From: Mycolicibacter arupensis
GTDB taxonomy: Bacteria > Actinomycetota > Actinomycetes > Mycobacteriales > Mycobacteriaceae
Assembly (NCBI RefSeq): GCF_002086515.1
Contig: NZ_MVHH01000016.1
Coordinates: 1-64,000, forward strand
Direction of reading: 5' to 3'
DNA length: 64,000 nt
Below are positions 1 to 7,999 of the stretch, piece by piece. Position numbers and translations under genes: made by a program. How positions within the stretch are numbered: position 1 is the first letter of the stretch; the number at the start of each line of letters is the position of its first letter. Below the pieces are notes generated by a model. The model was given only the letters and a program-made list of their open reading frames with translations. It was not told the DNA's origin and made no database searches.

Positions 1-407
1 TTCGTTTCTACGAGGACTCGGGGCTACTACCGCCGCCGGCACGCACCCCGTCCGGGTACCGCGACTATGGACCGGAGGTCGTGGAGCGAATCCGGTTCAT
101 CCATCGGGGTCAAGCCGCCGGGCTGACCTTGCAGAAAGTGCGCCAGATCCTGGCGATCCACGACCGCGGCGAGGCACCGTGCGGGCACGTGCGACAGGTC
201 CTGGGCACCCGCCTCGACCAAGTCCGCGCCCAGATCGCCGAACTGGTCGCCCTCGAAGGCCACCTGCAGACGCTTGTCGACCACGCATCGCACGCCGCGC
301 CCACCGAACACGACCATTCCACGGTGTGCTGGATTTTAGAAGAAAACGACCTGGACGCCGAGGCCTCCGCCGAACTCAGCCACCCCGCGACTAGGACGAG
401 ACGATGA
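1..407 (+). CDS. MerR-family metal-responsive regulator, 5' truncated by the window edge
   Basis: The frame is open from base 3, so the N-terminal part of the winged helix-turn-helix lies outside the window. What remains begins RFYEDSGLLPPPARTPSGYR, the conserved end of the MerR DNA-binding domain (helix 2 and the wing), followed by the long dimerisation helix (roughly LDQVRAQIAELVALEGHLQTL). Cysteines lie at EAPCGHV, where ZntR-type sensors have their dimer-helix Cys, and in the C-terminal STVCWILEE motif, with several His nearby (HASHAAPTEHDHS). The CC pair of ZntR is absent, so the metal is uncertain; soft or divalent metals such as Cu, Zn or Hg are plausible. Its stop overlaps the ATG of the next gene (ATGA), so the two are translationally coupled and the regulator probably controls that membrane protein. 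Confidence 0.85.
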   Translation, partial: RFYEDSGLLPPPARTPSGYRDYGPEVVERIRFIHRGQAAGLTLQKVRQILAIHDRGEAPCGHVRQVLGTRLDQVRAQIAELVALEGHLQTLVDHASHAAPTEHDHSTVCWILEENDLDAEASAELSHPATRTRR

Positions 408-1195
408 GCGATAGCGAAGTGCGTGGACGGTCATGGACTGATACCTGGTTGCCGGCAGCCCTGCTGGGTGTGGCGGGTGTGAGTTGGTGGTGGACAGTGG
501 TCAGCGCCAGCGACATGGGCATGGGCATGGGCGGCGACGCGATGTCCATGGATACCCAGCCGGAAATGCCCATGGGCACCATGGCGCCGATGTCCTTTGC
601 GGCGTTCCTCCTCGCGTGGGCGGCCATGATGGCCGCGATGATGCTTCCCCCGGTCCTACCCGTTGTGCGCCGCTATACCCGCGCCGCCGGCGGCGGCGCC
701 GCGCCAGGGGTTATCTTCGTGGCCGCATACCTGGCCCTGTGGAGTGTTGCGGGAATCCCCGCGTTTCTGGCGTGGAGCCGCCTCAATGAACCACTGGCAC
801 ACGCCGATCCGTGGGCCGGCAGGCTTGCCGGCGCCGTGGCGGTGGCCGCCGGGCTGTATCAGCTCACGCCGTTAAAAGCGACATGCCTGCGGCACTGTCA
901 CGCGCCGACTTCCTTATCTCTGCCGCAGGGGACGCATCGCGACGGTCTGGCCCGGGCGTTTGGTGCCGGTGGCCGCTACGGCACGTTTTGCCTCGGCTCC
1001 TGCTGGATGCTGTTCGTATTGCTGATCGCCCTGGGCACCATGCAACTGGCGTGGATGCTGGCGCTCTCGGTGCTGATCTGGCTGGAGAAAGTAACCCCTT
1101 TCGGTGATCGGCTCACCCGAGTGACAGCGGCCATGCTGATCGTCCTTGGTCTCGTGTTGCTGGCGCACCCCGCACTTGTCACCCACCTCGTCTAA
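404..1195 (+). CDS. DUF2182 integral membrane protein with Met-rich loop (putative metal-handling)
   Basis: 263-residue polytopic membrane protein of the DUF2182 family, described in databases only as a predicted metal-binding integral membrane protein. After a first membrane segment (about residues 15-35) comes a Met-rich stretch: nine Met between residues 38 and 63, in the pattern MGMGMGG and MPMGTM. It is followed by a membrane helix containing MMAAMMLPP. Later family features are the LTPLKATCLRHC segment and GTFCLGSCWML, which hold paired cysteines in or next to the membrane. Met-rich extracytoplasmic loops and paired Cys are typical of Cu(I)/Ag(I) handling, so copper is my inference. The ATG overlaps the stop of the MerR gene. 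It faces arsC tail to tail across 109 bases in which I see nothing. No function has been shown that I know of. Confidence 0.8.
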   Translation: MSDSEVRGRSWTDTWLPAALLGVAGVSWWWTVVSASDMGMGMGGDAMSMDTQPEMPMGTMAPMSFAAFLLAWAAMMAAMMLPPVLPVVRRYTRAAGGGAAPGVIFVAAYLALWSVAGIPAFLAWSRLNEPLAHADPWAGRLAGAVAVAAGLYQLTPLKATCLRHCHAPTSLSLPQGTHRDGLARAFGAGGRYGTFCLGSCWMLFVLLIALGTMQLAWMLALSVLIWLEKVTPFGDRLTRVTAAMLIVLGLVLLAHPALVTHLV

Positions 1196-1304
1196 TTCAG
1201 ACACGCCGTGGCGACGACGCAACAGCGAACCCGCGCGCTACCCCGTGGGGGGCCGCCATGCGTTCCGTGCGGTCTGCCCGGTTGTGGCAAGAGTTGCGGC
1301 GTCG

Positions 1305-1733
1305 TTACCTACCCGACCGACCGTTGCCTGTGGTGGGCAGGAGTTCGGCGATCAAGGCTTGGACGCGGTTGGCGATGTCGTCGCGGATGGAGCGGACGGT
1401 GTCGAGGGGTTGGCTGGCGGGGTCGAGCAGTTGCCAGTCGCGGTAGGCGACTCCCGGGAAGTAGGGGCAGGTGTCGCCGCAGCCCATGGTGATCACGACG
1501 TCGCTGGTCTGCACTTGATTGCCGGTGAGCACCTTGGGGGTGGCGGCGGTAATGTCGATGCCCAGCTCGGCCATCGCCGCCACGGCCACTGCGTTGAGCT
1601 GATCGGCGGGTTCGGTACCGGCGGAGCGGACCTCGATGCGGTCACCAGCCAGGTGGGTCAGCAGCGCGGCCGCCATTTGGGAGCGTCCAGCGTTATGAAC
1701 GCAGACAAACAGCACGCTGGGTTTGTCGGCCAT
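1305..1733 (-). CDS. arsC: Arsenate reductase, low-molecular-weight phosphatase type
   Basis: 142 residues, a normal length for the thioredoxin- or mycothiol-coupled ArsC family, which reduces arsenate to arsenite in the cytoplasm. The P-loop CVHNAGRS (residues 11-18) gives the CX5R nucleophile, and the second redox region is MGCGDTCP (Cys85 and Cys89). Actinobacterial ArsC proteins may use mycothiol/mycoredoxin or thioredoxin for recycling; which one is used here cannot be told by eye. The ATG overlaps the acr3 stop (TGATG), so it is the last gene of the arsM-acr3-arsC operon. The arsenite it makes is the substrate of Acr3 and ArsM encoded upstream. Confidence 0.93.
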   Translation of the reverse strand: MADKPSVLFVCVHNAGRSQMAAALLTHLAGDRIEVRSAGTEPADQLNAVAVAAMAELGIDITAATPKVLTGNQVQTSDVVITMGCGDTCPYFPGVAYRDWQLLDPASQPLDTVRSIRDDIANRVQALIAELLPTTGNGRSGR

Positions 1734-2827
1734 CAGCGGGCACCGCTTGGTTGCGACTCAGATCGGAAGAGGCGGGTGCGTAGCGCCAAGGAGACGTAAA
1801 CCAGCCCGACCAGCACGGGTACTTCGATGAGCGGTCCGACAACCCCGGCAAGGGCCTGCCCGGATGTCACGCCGTAGGTGGCGATCGCCACCGCGATCGC
1901 CAGTTCGAAGTTGTTGCCGGCGGCGGTGAACGCCAACGTGGTGGTGCGCTCGTAGCCCATGTTCAGCACAACCCCGAGCAGGTAGCCGGCGGCCCACATG
2001 ATCGCGAAGTACGCCAGCAGCGGCACTGCGATGCGGGCCACATCCCCTGGCCGGGAGGTGATTTGGTGCCCTTGTAGGGCGAACAGGATGACGATGGTGA
2101 ACAGCAACCCATACAGTGCCCACGGGCCGATGCGCGGCAGGAACCGCGACTCATACCAATCGCGGCTCTTGGCGCGTTCGCCGAAGCGGCGCGACAGGTA
2201 TCCGGCCAGCAAGGGGATACCCAGGAAGATCAGGACGGATTTGGCGATCTGCCACACCGAGACGTCGATTCCGCTCTGCGACAGGCCAAGCCAGCCAGGC
2301 AGCACCGACAGGTAGAACCAGCCCAGCGCGGCGAACATGACGACCTGGAAGGTCGAGTTTAAGGCGACCAGCACGGCGGCGGCTTCGCGGTCCCCGCACG
2401 CCAGGTCATTCCAGATGATGACCATGGCGATGCAGCGGGCCAACCCGACGATGATCAGGCCGGTGCGGTATTCGGGCAGATCGGGTAGCAGCGTCCACGC
2501 CAGTGCGAACATCAGCGCCGGCCCGATCAGCCAGTTCAGCAGCAGTGAGGACACCAGCAGTTTGCGGTCGGCGGTGACCTCGCCGAGTCGGTCGTAGCGG
2601 ACCTTGGCCAACGGTGGGTACATCATCACCAGCAGACCAAGGGTGATCGGCAGCGAAATGCCATCGACCTCAATGGCACTGATCCCGGCTCCCAGGCCAG
2701 GTATCAGACGCCCAAAAAGCAGGCCGGCGGCCATCGCCACACCGATCCACACCGGCAAAAACCGGTCCAGTGTCGACATTTTGGCGGCCACTGCGGATGC
2801 AGCAGTCGTTACGGCGGTGTCGCTCAT
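1733..2827 (-). CDS. acr3: Arsenite efflux permease of the ACR3 family
   Basis: 364 residues with about ten membrane segments. The family motif GLARCIAMVIIWNDLACGD holds the essential membrane Cys, and VVGPLIEVPVLVGLVYVSL near the C-terminus holds the conserved Glu. ACR3 carriers export arsenite from the cell. I place the start at base 2827 (MSDTAVTT) because it overlaps the arsM stop as ATGA; an upstream in-frame start at 2836 is possible but lies inside arsM. The 3' end overlaps the arsC start by one base. The tight coupling shows one transcript running arsM-acr3-arsC. Confidence 0.94.
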   Translation of the reverse strand: MSDTAVTTAASAVAAKMSTLDRFLPVWIGVAMAAGLLFGRLIPGLGAGISAIEVDGISLPITLGLLVMMYPPLAKVRYDRLGEVTADRKLLVSSLLLNWLIGPALMFALAWTLLPDLPEYRTGLIIVGLARCIAMVIIWNDLACGDREAAAVLVALNSTFQVVMFAALGWFYLSVLPGWLGLSQSGIDVSVWQIAKSVLIFLGIPLLAGYLSRRFGERAKSRDWYESRFLPRIGPWALYGLLFTIVILFALQGHQITSRPGDVARIAVPLLAYFAIMWAAGYLLGVVLNMGYERTTTLAFTAAGNNFELAIAVAIATYGVTSGQALAGVVGPLIEVPVLVGLVYVSLALRTRLFRSESQPSGAR

Positions 2828-3615
2828 CCGCAGCACCCTGCGTCGGCTTTGGTGGCGCGAATGATCGCGCCGTGCATTCCTTCGGCGATTTCGTGGGTGA
2901 ACTCGACGGTGGCGTCGGTGAATCCGACCGCGGCCAGTCCGTCGAGGTACTCCTGGCGTGACAGTGCCCCGGCGATGCAGCCGACGTAGGAGCCTCGCTC
3001 GGCGCGCTCGGCCACGCTGAGGTGGTCTTCGGCCACGACGTCGGAGATCCCGATCCGTCCACCGGGGACCAGGACGCGAAACATCTCGGCGAGCACGGCC
3101 GGTTTGTCGGCCGACAGGTTGATCACGCAGTTGGAGATCACCACGTCGACGGCGCAGTCCGGCAGCGGGATGTCCTCGATGGTGCCCTTGCGGAACTCGA
3201 CGTTGGTGGCGCCGGCCTTGGCTTTGTTCTCCTCGGCCAAGGCGAGCATTTCGTCGGTCATGTCGACGCCGTACGCGTACCCCTGCGGGCCGACCCGCCG
3301 TGCCGAGAGAAGCACGTCGATACCGCCACCGGACCCCAGGTCGAGTACTCGTTCGCCCGGGCGCAGGTCGGCGACCGCGGTCGGGTTGCCGCAGCCCAGG
3401 CTGGCTTCAACGGCCATGATGGGCAGCTCGGAGTGCTCGTCGGAACCGTAGAGGCCGGCGCCGAAGATGACGCCGACATCGGCTGAATCGCTGGACCCGC
3501 AGCAGCTCGCTGCGCTCAGCACGTCGCTGTTGGTGTCGCCAGTGCGCACCGCGTCGGCGGCGGCACCGTAGCTCGCCTTGACCTGGTCACGCAGTGCGTC
3601 GTGTTCGGTGGTCAT
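2824..3615 (-). CDS. arsM: Arsenite S-adenosylmethionine methyltransferase
   Basis: 263 residues. The class I SAM-binding motif VLDLGSGGGIDVLLSA and the ArsM landmarks are all present: Cys in ASLGCGNPTAVADL, Cys in VISNCVINLS and Cys in GSYVGCIAGAL, matching the three As(III)-binding cysteines of the family, plus the upstream SAASCCGSS pair. A CCG tail closes the protein. It methylates arsenite toward methyl- and dimethylarsenicals. The ATG at 3615 is preceded by GGAAGTGAG at good spacing; an in-frame ATG 15 bases upstream lies before that site and is less likely. It is the first gene of the operon and divergent from arsR across 89 bases. Confidence 0.93.
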   Translation of the reverse strand: MTTEHDALRDQVKASYGAAADAVRTGDTNSDVLSAASCCGSSDSADVGVIFGAGLYGSDEHSELPIMAVEASLGCGNPTAVADLRPGERVLDLGSGGGIDVLLSARRVGPQGYAYGVDMTDEMLALAEENKAKAGATNVEFRKGTIEDIPLPDCAVDVVISNCVINLSADKPAVLAEMFRVLVPGGRIGISDVVAEDHLSVAERAERGSYVGCIAGALSRQEYLDGLAAVGFTDATVEFTHEIAEGMHGAIIRATKADAGCCG

Positions 3616-3704
3616 TCGTCTCACTTCCATTCATCGACAGCTGTCTATGCGTGCAGTCTGCACGACCCATCGATGACTGTCAATGCGGATGGCATACTGT
3701 GGTC
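3616..3704. promoter_or_regulatory. Divergent arsM/arsR promoter with repeated operator-like sites
   Basis: The 89-base gap between arsM and arsR holds two imperfect direct copies of an 18-base site, at 3633-3650 and 3669-3686, identical at 14 of 18 positions and starting 36 bases apart. Between them sits a perfect inverted repeat GTGCAG-T-CTGCAC (3651-3663), and ACAGCTGT inside the first copy is itself palindromic. A CATACT hexamer at 3693-3698 could be the arsR -10 box. It lies 6 bases before the arsR ATG, which would give a leaderless mRNA. I infer that ArsR binds here and represses both directions until arsenite is bound. Confidence 0.6.
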
Positions 3705-4079
3705 ATGTCCGTCATAAGCGCGTCCGCTACCGGTTCGCTGCTTGCGGCCGACGTGGCAGCGTGTTGCAGCCCGCTCACCGACGGCGTGCTGGACGTGGCG
3801 ACCGCCGAGCGGCTGGCGGGCGTGCTCAAGGCGGTAGCTGAGCCGACCCGGCTGCGGCTGGTATCGCTGATCGCGGGCTATGAGGGTGCCGAGGCCTGCG
3901 TGTGCGACCTGACCGCACCGGTGGGACTGACCCAACCGACAGTGTCACACCACCTCAAAATTCTGGTCGAAGCTGGCTTGCTGGAACGAACACAACGCGG
4001 CAAATGGGCCTATTACCGGCTGGTGCCCGCCGCCCTGGAGGCGCTGGCTGGGGTATTCGCCCGCGCTGGTCGTCACTGA
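3705..4079 (+). CDS. arsR: Arsenic-responsive ArsR/SmtB repressor
   Basis: 124 residues from ATG 3705. An upstream extension is open to about 3594 but would run through the operator region, so I reject it. The winged helix carries the recognition segment LTQPTVSHHLKILVEAGLL. Arsenite-binding cysteines are Cys20-Cys21 near the N-terminus (AACCSPLTDGVL) and Cys65/Cys67 in EACVCDL. The N-terminal CC plus a helix-4 Cys is the arrangement known from actinobacterial ArsR such as Corynebacterium ArsR1. The gene is divergent from the arsM-acr3-arsC operon and is its obvious regulator. Confidence 0.92.
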   Translation: MSVISASATGSLLAADVAACCSPLTDGVLDVATAERLAGVLKAVAEPTRLRLVSLIAGYEGAEACVCDLTAPVGLTQPTVSHHLKILVEAGLLERTQRGKWAYYRLVPAALEALAGVFARAGRH

Positions 4080-4176
4080 CATACGGACCCGGCGCCGCAG
4101 ACAGGTCCGTGCGGTAGTGTTGATCGTCCGCAGCAGGTTTGAAGCCCGTGCGTGGCGCACCCTGAACAACCGGCAG

Positions 4177-5445
4177 TCAGTGGGTCGGCTGTGAGGTGGC
4201 GGGCTTGGCGGCCCAGGCGAGACCGGCCAGTGCGGTGGCCATGCACGCGGCGACATAGCCGAACGCAACTGTCGGCGAAGCAACGGTGTAGAGCAGACCG
4301 GCGACGGCGCTGGCGAGCAGATTCCCGGCGGCCTGCACGGTGGCCAGCAGCCCGAACGCCGACCCGCGCACCTGCTCGGGTGCGAGCGCAGCCACCGCGG
4401 CGTGCTCGGCGGTTTCCGCGCAGCCGATGCCGATCCCGGCGGCGATGAACGCCACCGCCAGTACCACGATCACCGGGCCGGTGATTGCAAACAGCAGGTA
4501 GGCCACCAGGAACGCCACCACACCGCCGCCAACGACCAGCAGCGGACCCCGGGTGCCCAGCCGATCGACGAGGTGGCCGGCGGGAAAGGACACCACGGTG
4601 GCGGCGATGTTGTAGGCGGTGTACAGCGCAAGCGCAATCTGGGTGCCCGCTTGCGTGCCATGGTCAGGGGTCAGGAGGTCGATCGCGCGCAAGATGAGCA
4701 GGGTCGCGGCGAGGTTGCCGCACTCGAATAGAGCGAACGCCCCCAGTAGTCGCCCGAGCTGTCCGCGCAACACAGGCCGAATCTGCACGCGAAGCTTGCG
4801 GCGTTCCCGCACGGCGGGAAGCTTGGCCTGGCGAATCGCGTACACGATGGCAGCCGCAGCGAACAGGCCGGGGATCACCGAGAGCAGGATTGCGGTCCGT
4901 ACCGAGAACATCGCCACCAGGCCCAGCGCGAGCAGCGGCCCCAAGATCGCGCCGAGGTTGTCCATCATGCGCTCAAACCCGTAGGCGCGCCCATAGGCGG
5001 CGGCCGGGACGACATCGGCGAGCAGCGCGTTGCGCGCTGGAACCCGCAGACCCCGGGCGGCCCAGGCCCCACCGCGCAGCAAGCCAGCGGTGACCACGCT
5101 GCCGGCCGTCCCGATCAGCGACGAGAGCACCGCGGTGGCGGTATAGCCACCGACCGCCACCCGGCGGCGACGGCCGACGTCATCGGCCAGCGGGCCACCC
5201 AGGAATCGGCCGGCCCCGGCGAGCCCATCGGAAATCCCCTCAATTAGCCCCAGCGCGGACGCGGGCGCACCGAGGGTGCCGGTGACCAGGCTGGCCATCA
5301 GCGCGGTCGGTACCTCATGTCCGACATCGGCCAGCAGACTCGCCATGCCGATCCCGCCGACCCCGCGCGTCATCCAGACCGGCCGCGACCCCGCGGTGTT
5401 CTGCATGGTCTGGATCGGATCGGGGTCCCCACCCTGTTGTGTCAC
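4177..5445 (-). CDS. MFS permease next to the arsenic genes
   Basis: 422 residues, about twelve membrane segments, major facilitator superfamily. The loop 2-3 signature is seen as GGPLADDVGRRRR, and a second-half equivalent as GHLVDRLGTRGP. I choose the GTG at 5445 because AGAGGAG precedes it by 8 bases. The frame is open upstream to 5610, but that N-terminus is Arg-rich and not membrane-like. Substrate unknown. The position convergent with arsR, inside an arsenic island, suggests export of an arsenical or another toxic compound, but the protein shows no motif that decides this, and I would not call it ArsJ or ArsK. The 97 bases to arsR hold nothing I can name. Confidence 0.8.
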   Translation of the reverse strand: MTQQGGDPDPIQTMQNTAGSRPVWMTRGVGGIGMASLLADVGHEVPTALMASLVTGTLGAPASALGLIEGISDGLAGAGRFLGGPLADDVGRRRRVAVGGYTATAVLSSLIGTAGSVVTAGLLRGGAWAARGLRVPARNALLADVVPAAAYGRAYGFERMMDNLGAILGPLLALGLVAMFSVRTAILLSVIPGLFAAAAIVYAIRQAKLPAVRERRKLRVQIRPVLRGQLGRLLGAFALFECGNLAATLLILRAIDLLTPDHGTQAGTQIALALYTAYNIAATVVSFPAGHLVDRLGTRGPLLVVGGGVVAFLVAYLLFAITGPVIVVLAVAFIAAGIGIGCAETAEHAAVAALAPEQVRGSAFGLLATVQAAGNLLASAVAGLLYTVASPTVAFGYVAACMATALAGLAWAAKPATSQPTH

Positions 5446-6335
5446 CCGCTGCGCTCCTCTGATCACCGAATCCCTGCAGACAACAGGGCCAACTCGCCGA
5501 GCTCGCGAGAACCCCAGCCCCGCACGGCGTGCAGCGAGAATCCTCGCGAGCGTAACCCTCGGGCTGACGGCCGTTGGGGTCGACAACCACCCGGCATCGA
5601 CGGTCCCCACCGACTAAATTCTGCTGATTTGAGCGTCGGTCCCTGTGGCCAGGCTGCGGCGATCTACGGGCAGTGCCCCAGATAGATTGTCAAAGACACG
5701 CCGATACCTCAGATTCCGTGACAATGCCCTACGTCAGATGTCAACGGACAGCTTCAACCCGACCACCTTGGTTGAGGCACCTAATTGATGGTTGCCACGC
5801 ACACCGTCACTGTGACGAAAGCGGCCATACGGTCCATCCGTCGATGTTGTATCGGCGCGCATCCTTTCGTCGCCGCACCTAGGAAATGCAGAGGTTCGTG
5901 AGACAAAATTTGGTGCAGCCGTCGTGAGACACAACGGAAATACACAGGTCAGCGGGATGTACCGATGCACTCCAATTTGAGAACCTACACTACCAATTGT
6001 AGGGTCTCACGCCGCGTGTCATATTCTCAGCGGCGGTGTCATGTCCTTGTCATGTGTCTCACGAACGTGTCATGCGCGAGGACGCATGCTTCGGAGTGAT
6101 TGCTGGGATGCCGTTGACGGCGCGGCGTCGAGGGTTGCTACCGGCTCGTCGCCGTGTTCTGGGAGCTGACCGCCGTTAATGTCGGCCGCTCTAGTTTTGT
6201 GGTGATGAGCTGTGCGATGAATCGACCGGTGCGCGGACCGTTAGCGGTCAAGCGGCGGTGCATCCAGCATCTGCACTGAGGTTCCATCGCAGTGGTAGCG
6301 AACGGTAGTCACCACCCCATCGCTACAGGCGCTAC
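5446..6335. other. 890-base stretch without a convincing gene, flanking the IS
   Basis: Base composition is more AT-rich and less codon-like than the neighbours, above all from 5700 to 6100. Small open frames exist on both strands but none looks like a protein. The stretch contains the inverted-repeat-bounded segment 5895-6065 (separate entry) and several TGTCAT hexamers (around 6017, 6037, 6049 and 6067). It ends at the left inverted repeat of the IS6110-like element. It probably includes the MFS promoter near 5450-5600 and debris of older insertions. Confidence 0.5.
5895..6065. repeat. 171-bp segment bounded by perfect inverted repeats
   Basis: TTCGTGAGACA at 5895-5905 is the exact reverse complement of TGTCTCACGAA at 6055-6065. 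A nested copy, TCGTGAGACACA at 5922-5933, is the exact reverse complement of 6053-6064, and a further GTCTCAC lies at 6004. Repeated short terminal motifs in both orientations around a gene-less core look like the ends of a transposable element or a MITE. A cluster of sites for a DNA-binding protein is the alternative. I do not recognise the family. Confidence 0.45.
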
Positions 6336-6363
6336 TGAATCCCCCCGGCGTGTCCGGAGACTC
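6336..6363 (+). repeat. Left terminal inverted repeat of the IS6110-like element
   Basis: 28 bases starting TGAATCCCCCC and ending GGAGACTC. This position and sequence match the IS6110-family left end. The matching right end is not present in the window, so no target-site duplication can be defined. Confidence 0.75.
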
Positions 6364-6386
6364 TGTTTCTTGGAAAGGATGGAGTC

Positions 6387-6713
6387 ATGTCAGGGAGTAC
6401 GTCGAAGAGGTACCCGGCCGAGTTGCGTGAGCGGGCGGTCCGGATGGTCGGCGAGATTAGAGCCGATCACGAGTCGGAGTGGGCGGCGATGTGCAAGGTC
6501 GCCGAGCTGCTCGGGATCGGGACGCCGGAGACCGTTCGCAAGTGGTGCCGGCAGGCCGAGGTCGACGCAGGCCAGCGGGCCGGTGTGACCACTGAGGAAT
6601 CGGCGGAACTGAAGCTCCTCAAGCGCGAGAACGCCGAGCTTAAGCGGGCCAACGCGATCCTCAAGAGTGCGTCGGCTTTCTTCGCGGCCGAACTCGACCG
6701 GCCACTGCGCTGA
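6387..6713 (+). CDS. IS3-family transposase OrfA (IS6110 type)
   Basis: 108 residues, full length and intact. The helix-turn-helix region (YPAELRERAVRMVGEI to ETVRKWCRQAEVDAG) is followed by the leucine-zipper-like coiled coil ESAELKLLKRENAELKRANAILKSASAFF, the normal OrfA layout. It follows GGAAAGGATGGAGTC closely, which provides the ribosome-binding site. In this family the active transposase is an OrfAB fusion made by -1 frameshifting near the end of orfA; the orfB frame does overlap here (RPATALIVRYID read upstream of 6716). On its own OrfA is at most a DNA-binding regulator. Confidence 0.9.
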   Translation: MSGSTSKRYPAELRERAVRMVGEIRADHESEWAAMCKVAELLGIGTPETVRKWCRQAEVDAGQRAGVTTEESAELKLLKRENAELKRANAILKSASAFFAAELDRPLR

Positions 6714-6715
6714 TC

Positions 6716-7436
6716 GTGCGCTACATCGACGAGCACGTCGGTGCCCGCCACGACGATGCCGACGGGCCAGGTCTGCGGTGGGGTGTCGAGTCGATCTGCG
6801 TCCAGCTCACCGAGCTGGGAGCCAAGATCGCCCCCGCGACCTACTACGAACACCGTGGGCGCAGCCCCAGCAAGCAGGAGGTTCGAGACGCCGAATTGAA
6901 GCCGAAGATCGCTGCCGCTCACGAGGCGAACTACGGCGTCTACGGTGCCCGGAAAGTATGGCTGACGCTGAACCGTGAACGGCCCAAAAAGGCCCCGCCG
7001 ATCGCGCGCTGCACCGTGGAACGACTCATGGGCGAACTCGGACTGGCCGGCGCAGTTCGCGGCAAGATCAAGCGGACAACGATCAGTGACCCGCGCTCGG
7101 CGAAGCCGAATGACTTGGTAAACCGTAACTTTCGGCCGTTAGCACCAGATCTGCTGTGGGTTTCCACTTCACTTACGTCTCGACCTGGTCGGGCTGGTGC
7201 TACACCGCGTTCGTGATCGATGCGTATGCCCGGCGGATCCTGGGCTGGTCAGTGGCGACCACGATGACCAGCCAACTCGTCGTCGACGCCGTCGAGCAGG
7301 CTATCTGGACCCGCAAGCGGGCCGGCAAGGACTTGACCGGCTTGGTCGCCCATCACGATCACGGGGTCCAGTACCTGTCGGTGGCCTACTCTGAGCGACT
7401 CGCTGAGGCGGGGATCAAGCCCTCGACCGGGGCCGT
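6716..7436 (+). pseudogene. IS3-family transposase OrfB, frameshifted and truncated
   Basis: The first frame reads an IS6110-like OrfB N-terminus (GLRWGVESICVQLTELG, then ANYGVYGARKVWLTLN). At about 7160-7168, where the family has LWVADFTYVSTW, one base is missing: the text reads LWV in one frame and FTYVSTWSGW in the next, so the first catalytic Asp is lost. The motif around the second Asp is AHHDHGVQY, apparently one residue short of the usual HHSDHG type. The sequence ends at GIKPSTGAV, before the catalytic Glu, at the junction with the opposing element. It is clearly non-functional. Confidence 0.88.
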
Positions 7437-7706
7437 CGCTCCTGGGAGCACAACCGCGCCACGCGGTTCTCTCCGGCGACGATCCCGCGGCCGGGCAACT
7501 CATCGGCGATAAATCGGTATCCGAAAGCCGGGTCATCGGCATGGATGTCGCGAGCAGCGTTGATCAGGTGAGCATCATCCCAATCACGCTGGGTTAGTGG
7601 TTCTTTGCGCCACTTGTAGAACGCTTGGGTGGAACCCCAGGACCCGGCAGGTCACCGTGACGGGAATCCCGTCGCCGGCAAGGTCAAGGACCAGCAGGTA
7701 CATCAT
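7434..7706 (-). pseudogene. OrfB fragment of the second IS3-family element
   Basis: Starts MYLLVLDLAGDGIPVTVTCRVLGF, a typical N-terminus of OrfB in IS3-family elements of actinobacteria, overlapping the orfA stop. Near 7630 about two bases appear to be missing. After that point the neighbouring frame continues as QAFYKWRKEPLTQRDWDDA and then INAARDIHADDPAFGYRFI. The fragment ends at RVARLCSQER. All catalytic residues of the DDE domain lay further on and are gone. Confidence 0.8.
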
Positions 7707-7999
7707 TCTGGGTTGGCGTCCCGCGACAGGTAGCCCACCGCACGGCGCATCATCTCGGCTTCCTGCTCAAGGAGCTTGATCCGCTTGTGCGCCTCGCGCA
7801 GCTGCACCGACAGATCCTTGTCGGCAGATGCATATCCTGGTCGGTCGACACCCTCGTCTCGGTCGGCGATCTTGAGCCAGCGATGCAGGCAGGCCTCGGA
7901 GATCCCGAAGTCCTTCGCGATCTGGCGCAACGGCGCCTCGCCCTTGCGGGCCACTGCGATCACGTCAGCACGGAACTCGGCAGGAAACGGCTTCGGCAC
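7703..7999 (-). CDS. IS3-family transposase OrfA of the second element
   Basis: 98 residues beginning MPKPFPAEFRADVIAVARKG. It has an N-terminal helix-turn-helix (APLRQIAKDFGISEACLHRWLKI) and a C-terminal coiled coil (LSVQLREAHKRIKLLEQEAEMMRRAVGYLS). It is intact, but its partner orfB is broken, so no active transposase is expected. Its stop overlaps the orfB start, as usual in the family. Confidence 0.85.
   Translation of the reverse strand: MPKPFPAEFRADVIAVARKGEAPLRQIAKDFGISEACLHRWLKIADRDEGVDRPGYASADKDLSVQLREAHKRIKLLEQEAEMMRRAVGYLSRDANPE

Larger units (their letters stand above)
6336..7436 (+). mobile_element. IS6110-like IS3-family element, 3' truncated and inactive
   Basis: The left end is a 28-bp sequence beginning TGAATCCCCCCGG and ending CCGGAGACTC (6336-6363). 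It closely resembles the IS6110 left inverted repeat as I remember it, and sits the same short distance before orfA. OrfA and OrfB also resemble IS6110 throughout. Similarity stops near 7433-7437, after the OrfB segment GIKPSTGAV, so the C-terminal quarter of OrfB with the catalytic Glu, and the right inverted repeat, are missing. There the element abuts the minus-strand remnant of another IS3-family element. With orfB also frameshifted, it cannot make its own transposase. Confidence 0.85.

Noticed and set aside
4177..5445. Calling the MFS permease ArsJ or ArsK
   Set aside because: There is no gapdh-like partner gene as expected for ArsJ and no diagnostic motif; only proximity supports an arsenical substrate.
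5673..5970. Two opposing small frames next to the IS scar
   Set aside because: They overlap each other on opposite strands, lack start signals and look random; the region carries inverted repeats instead.
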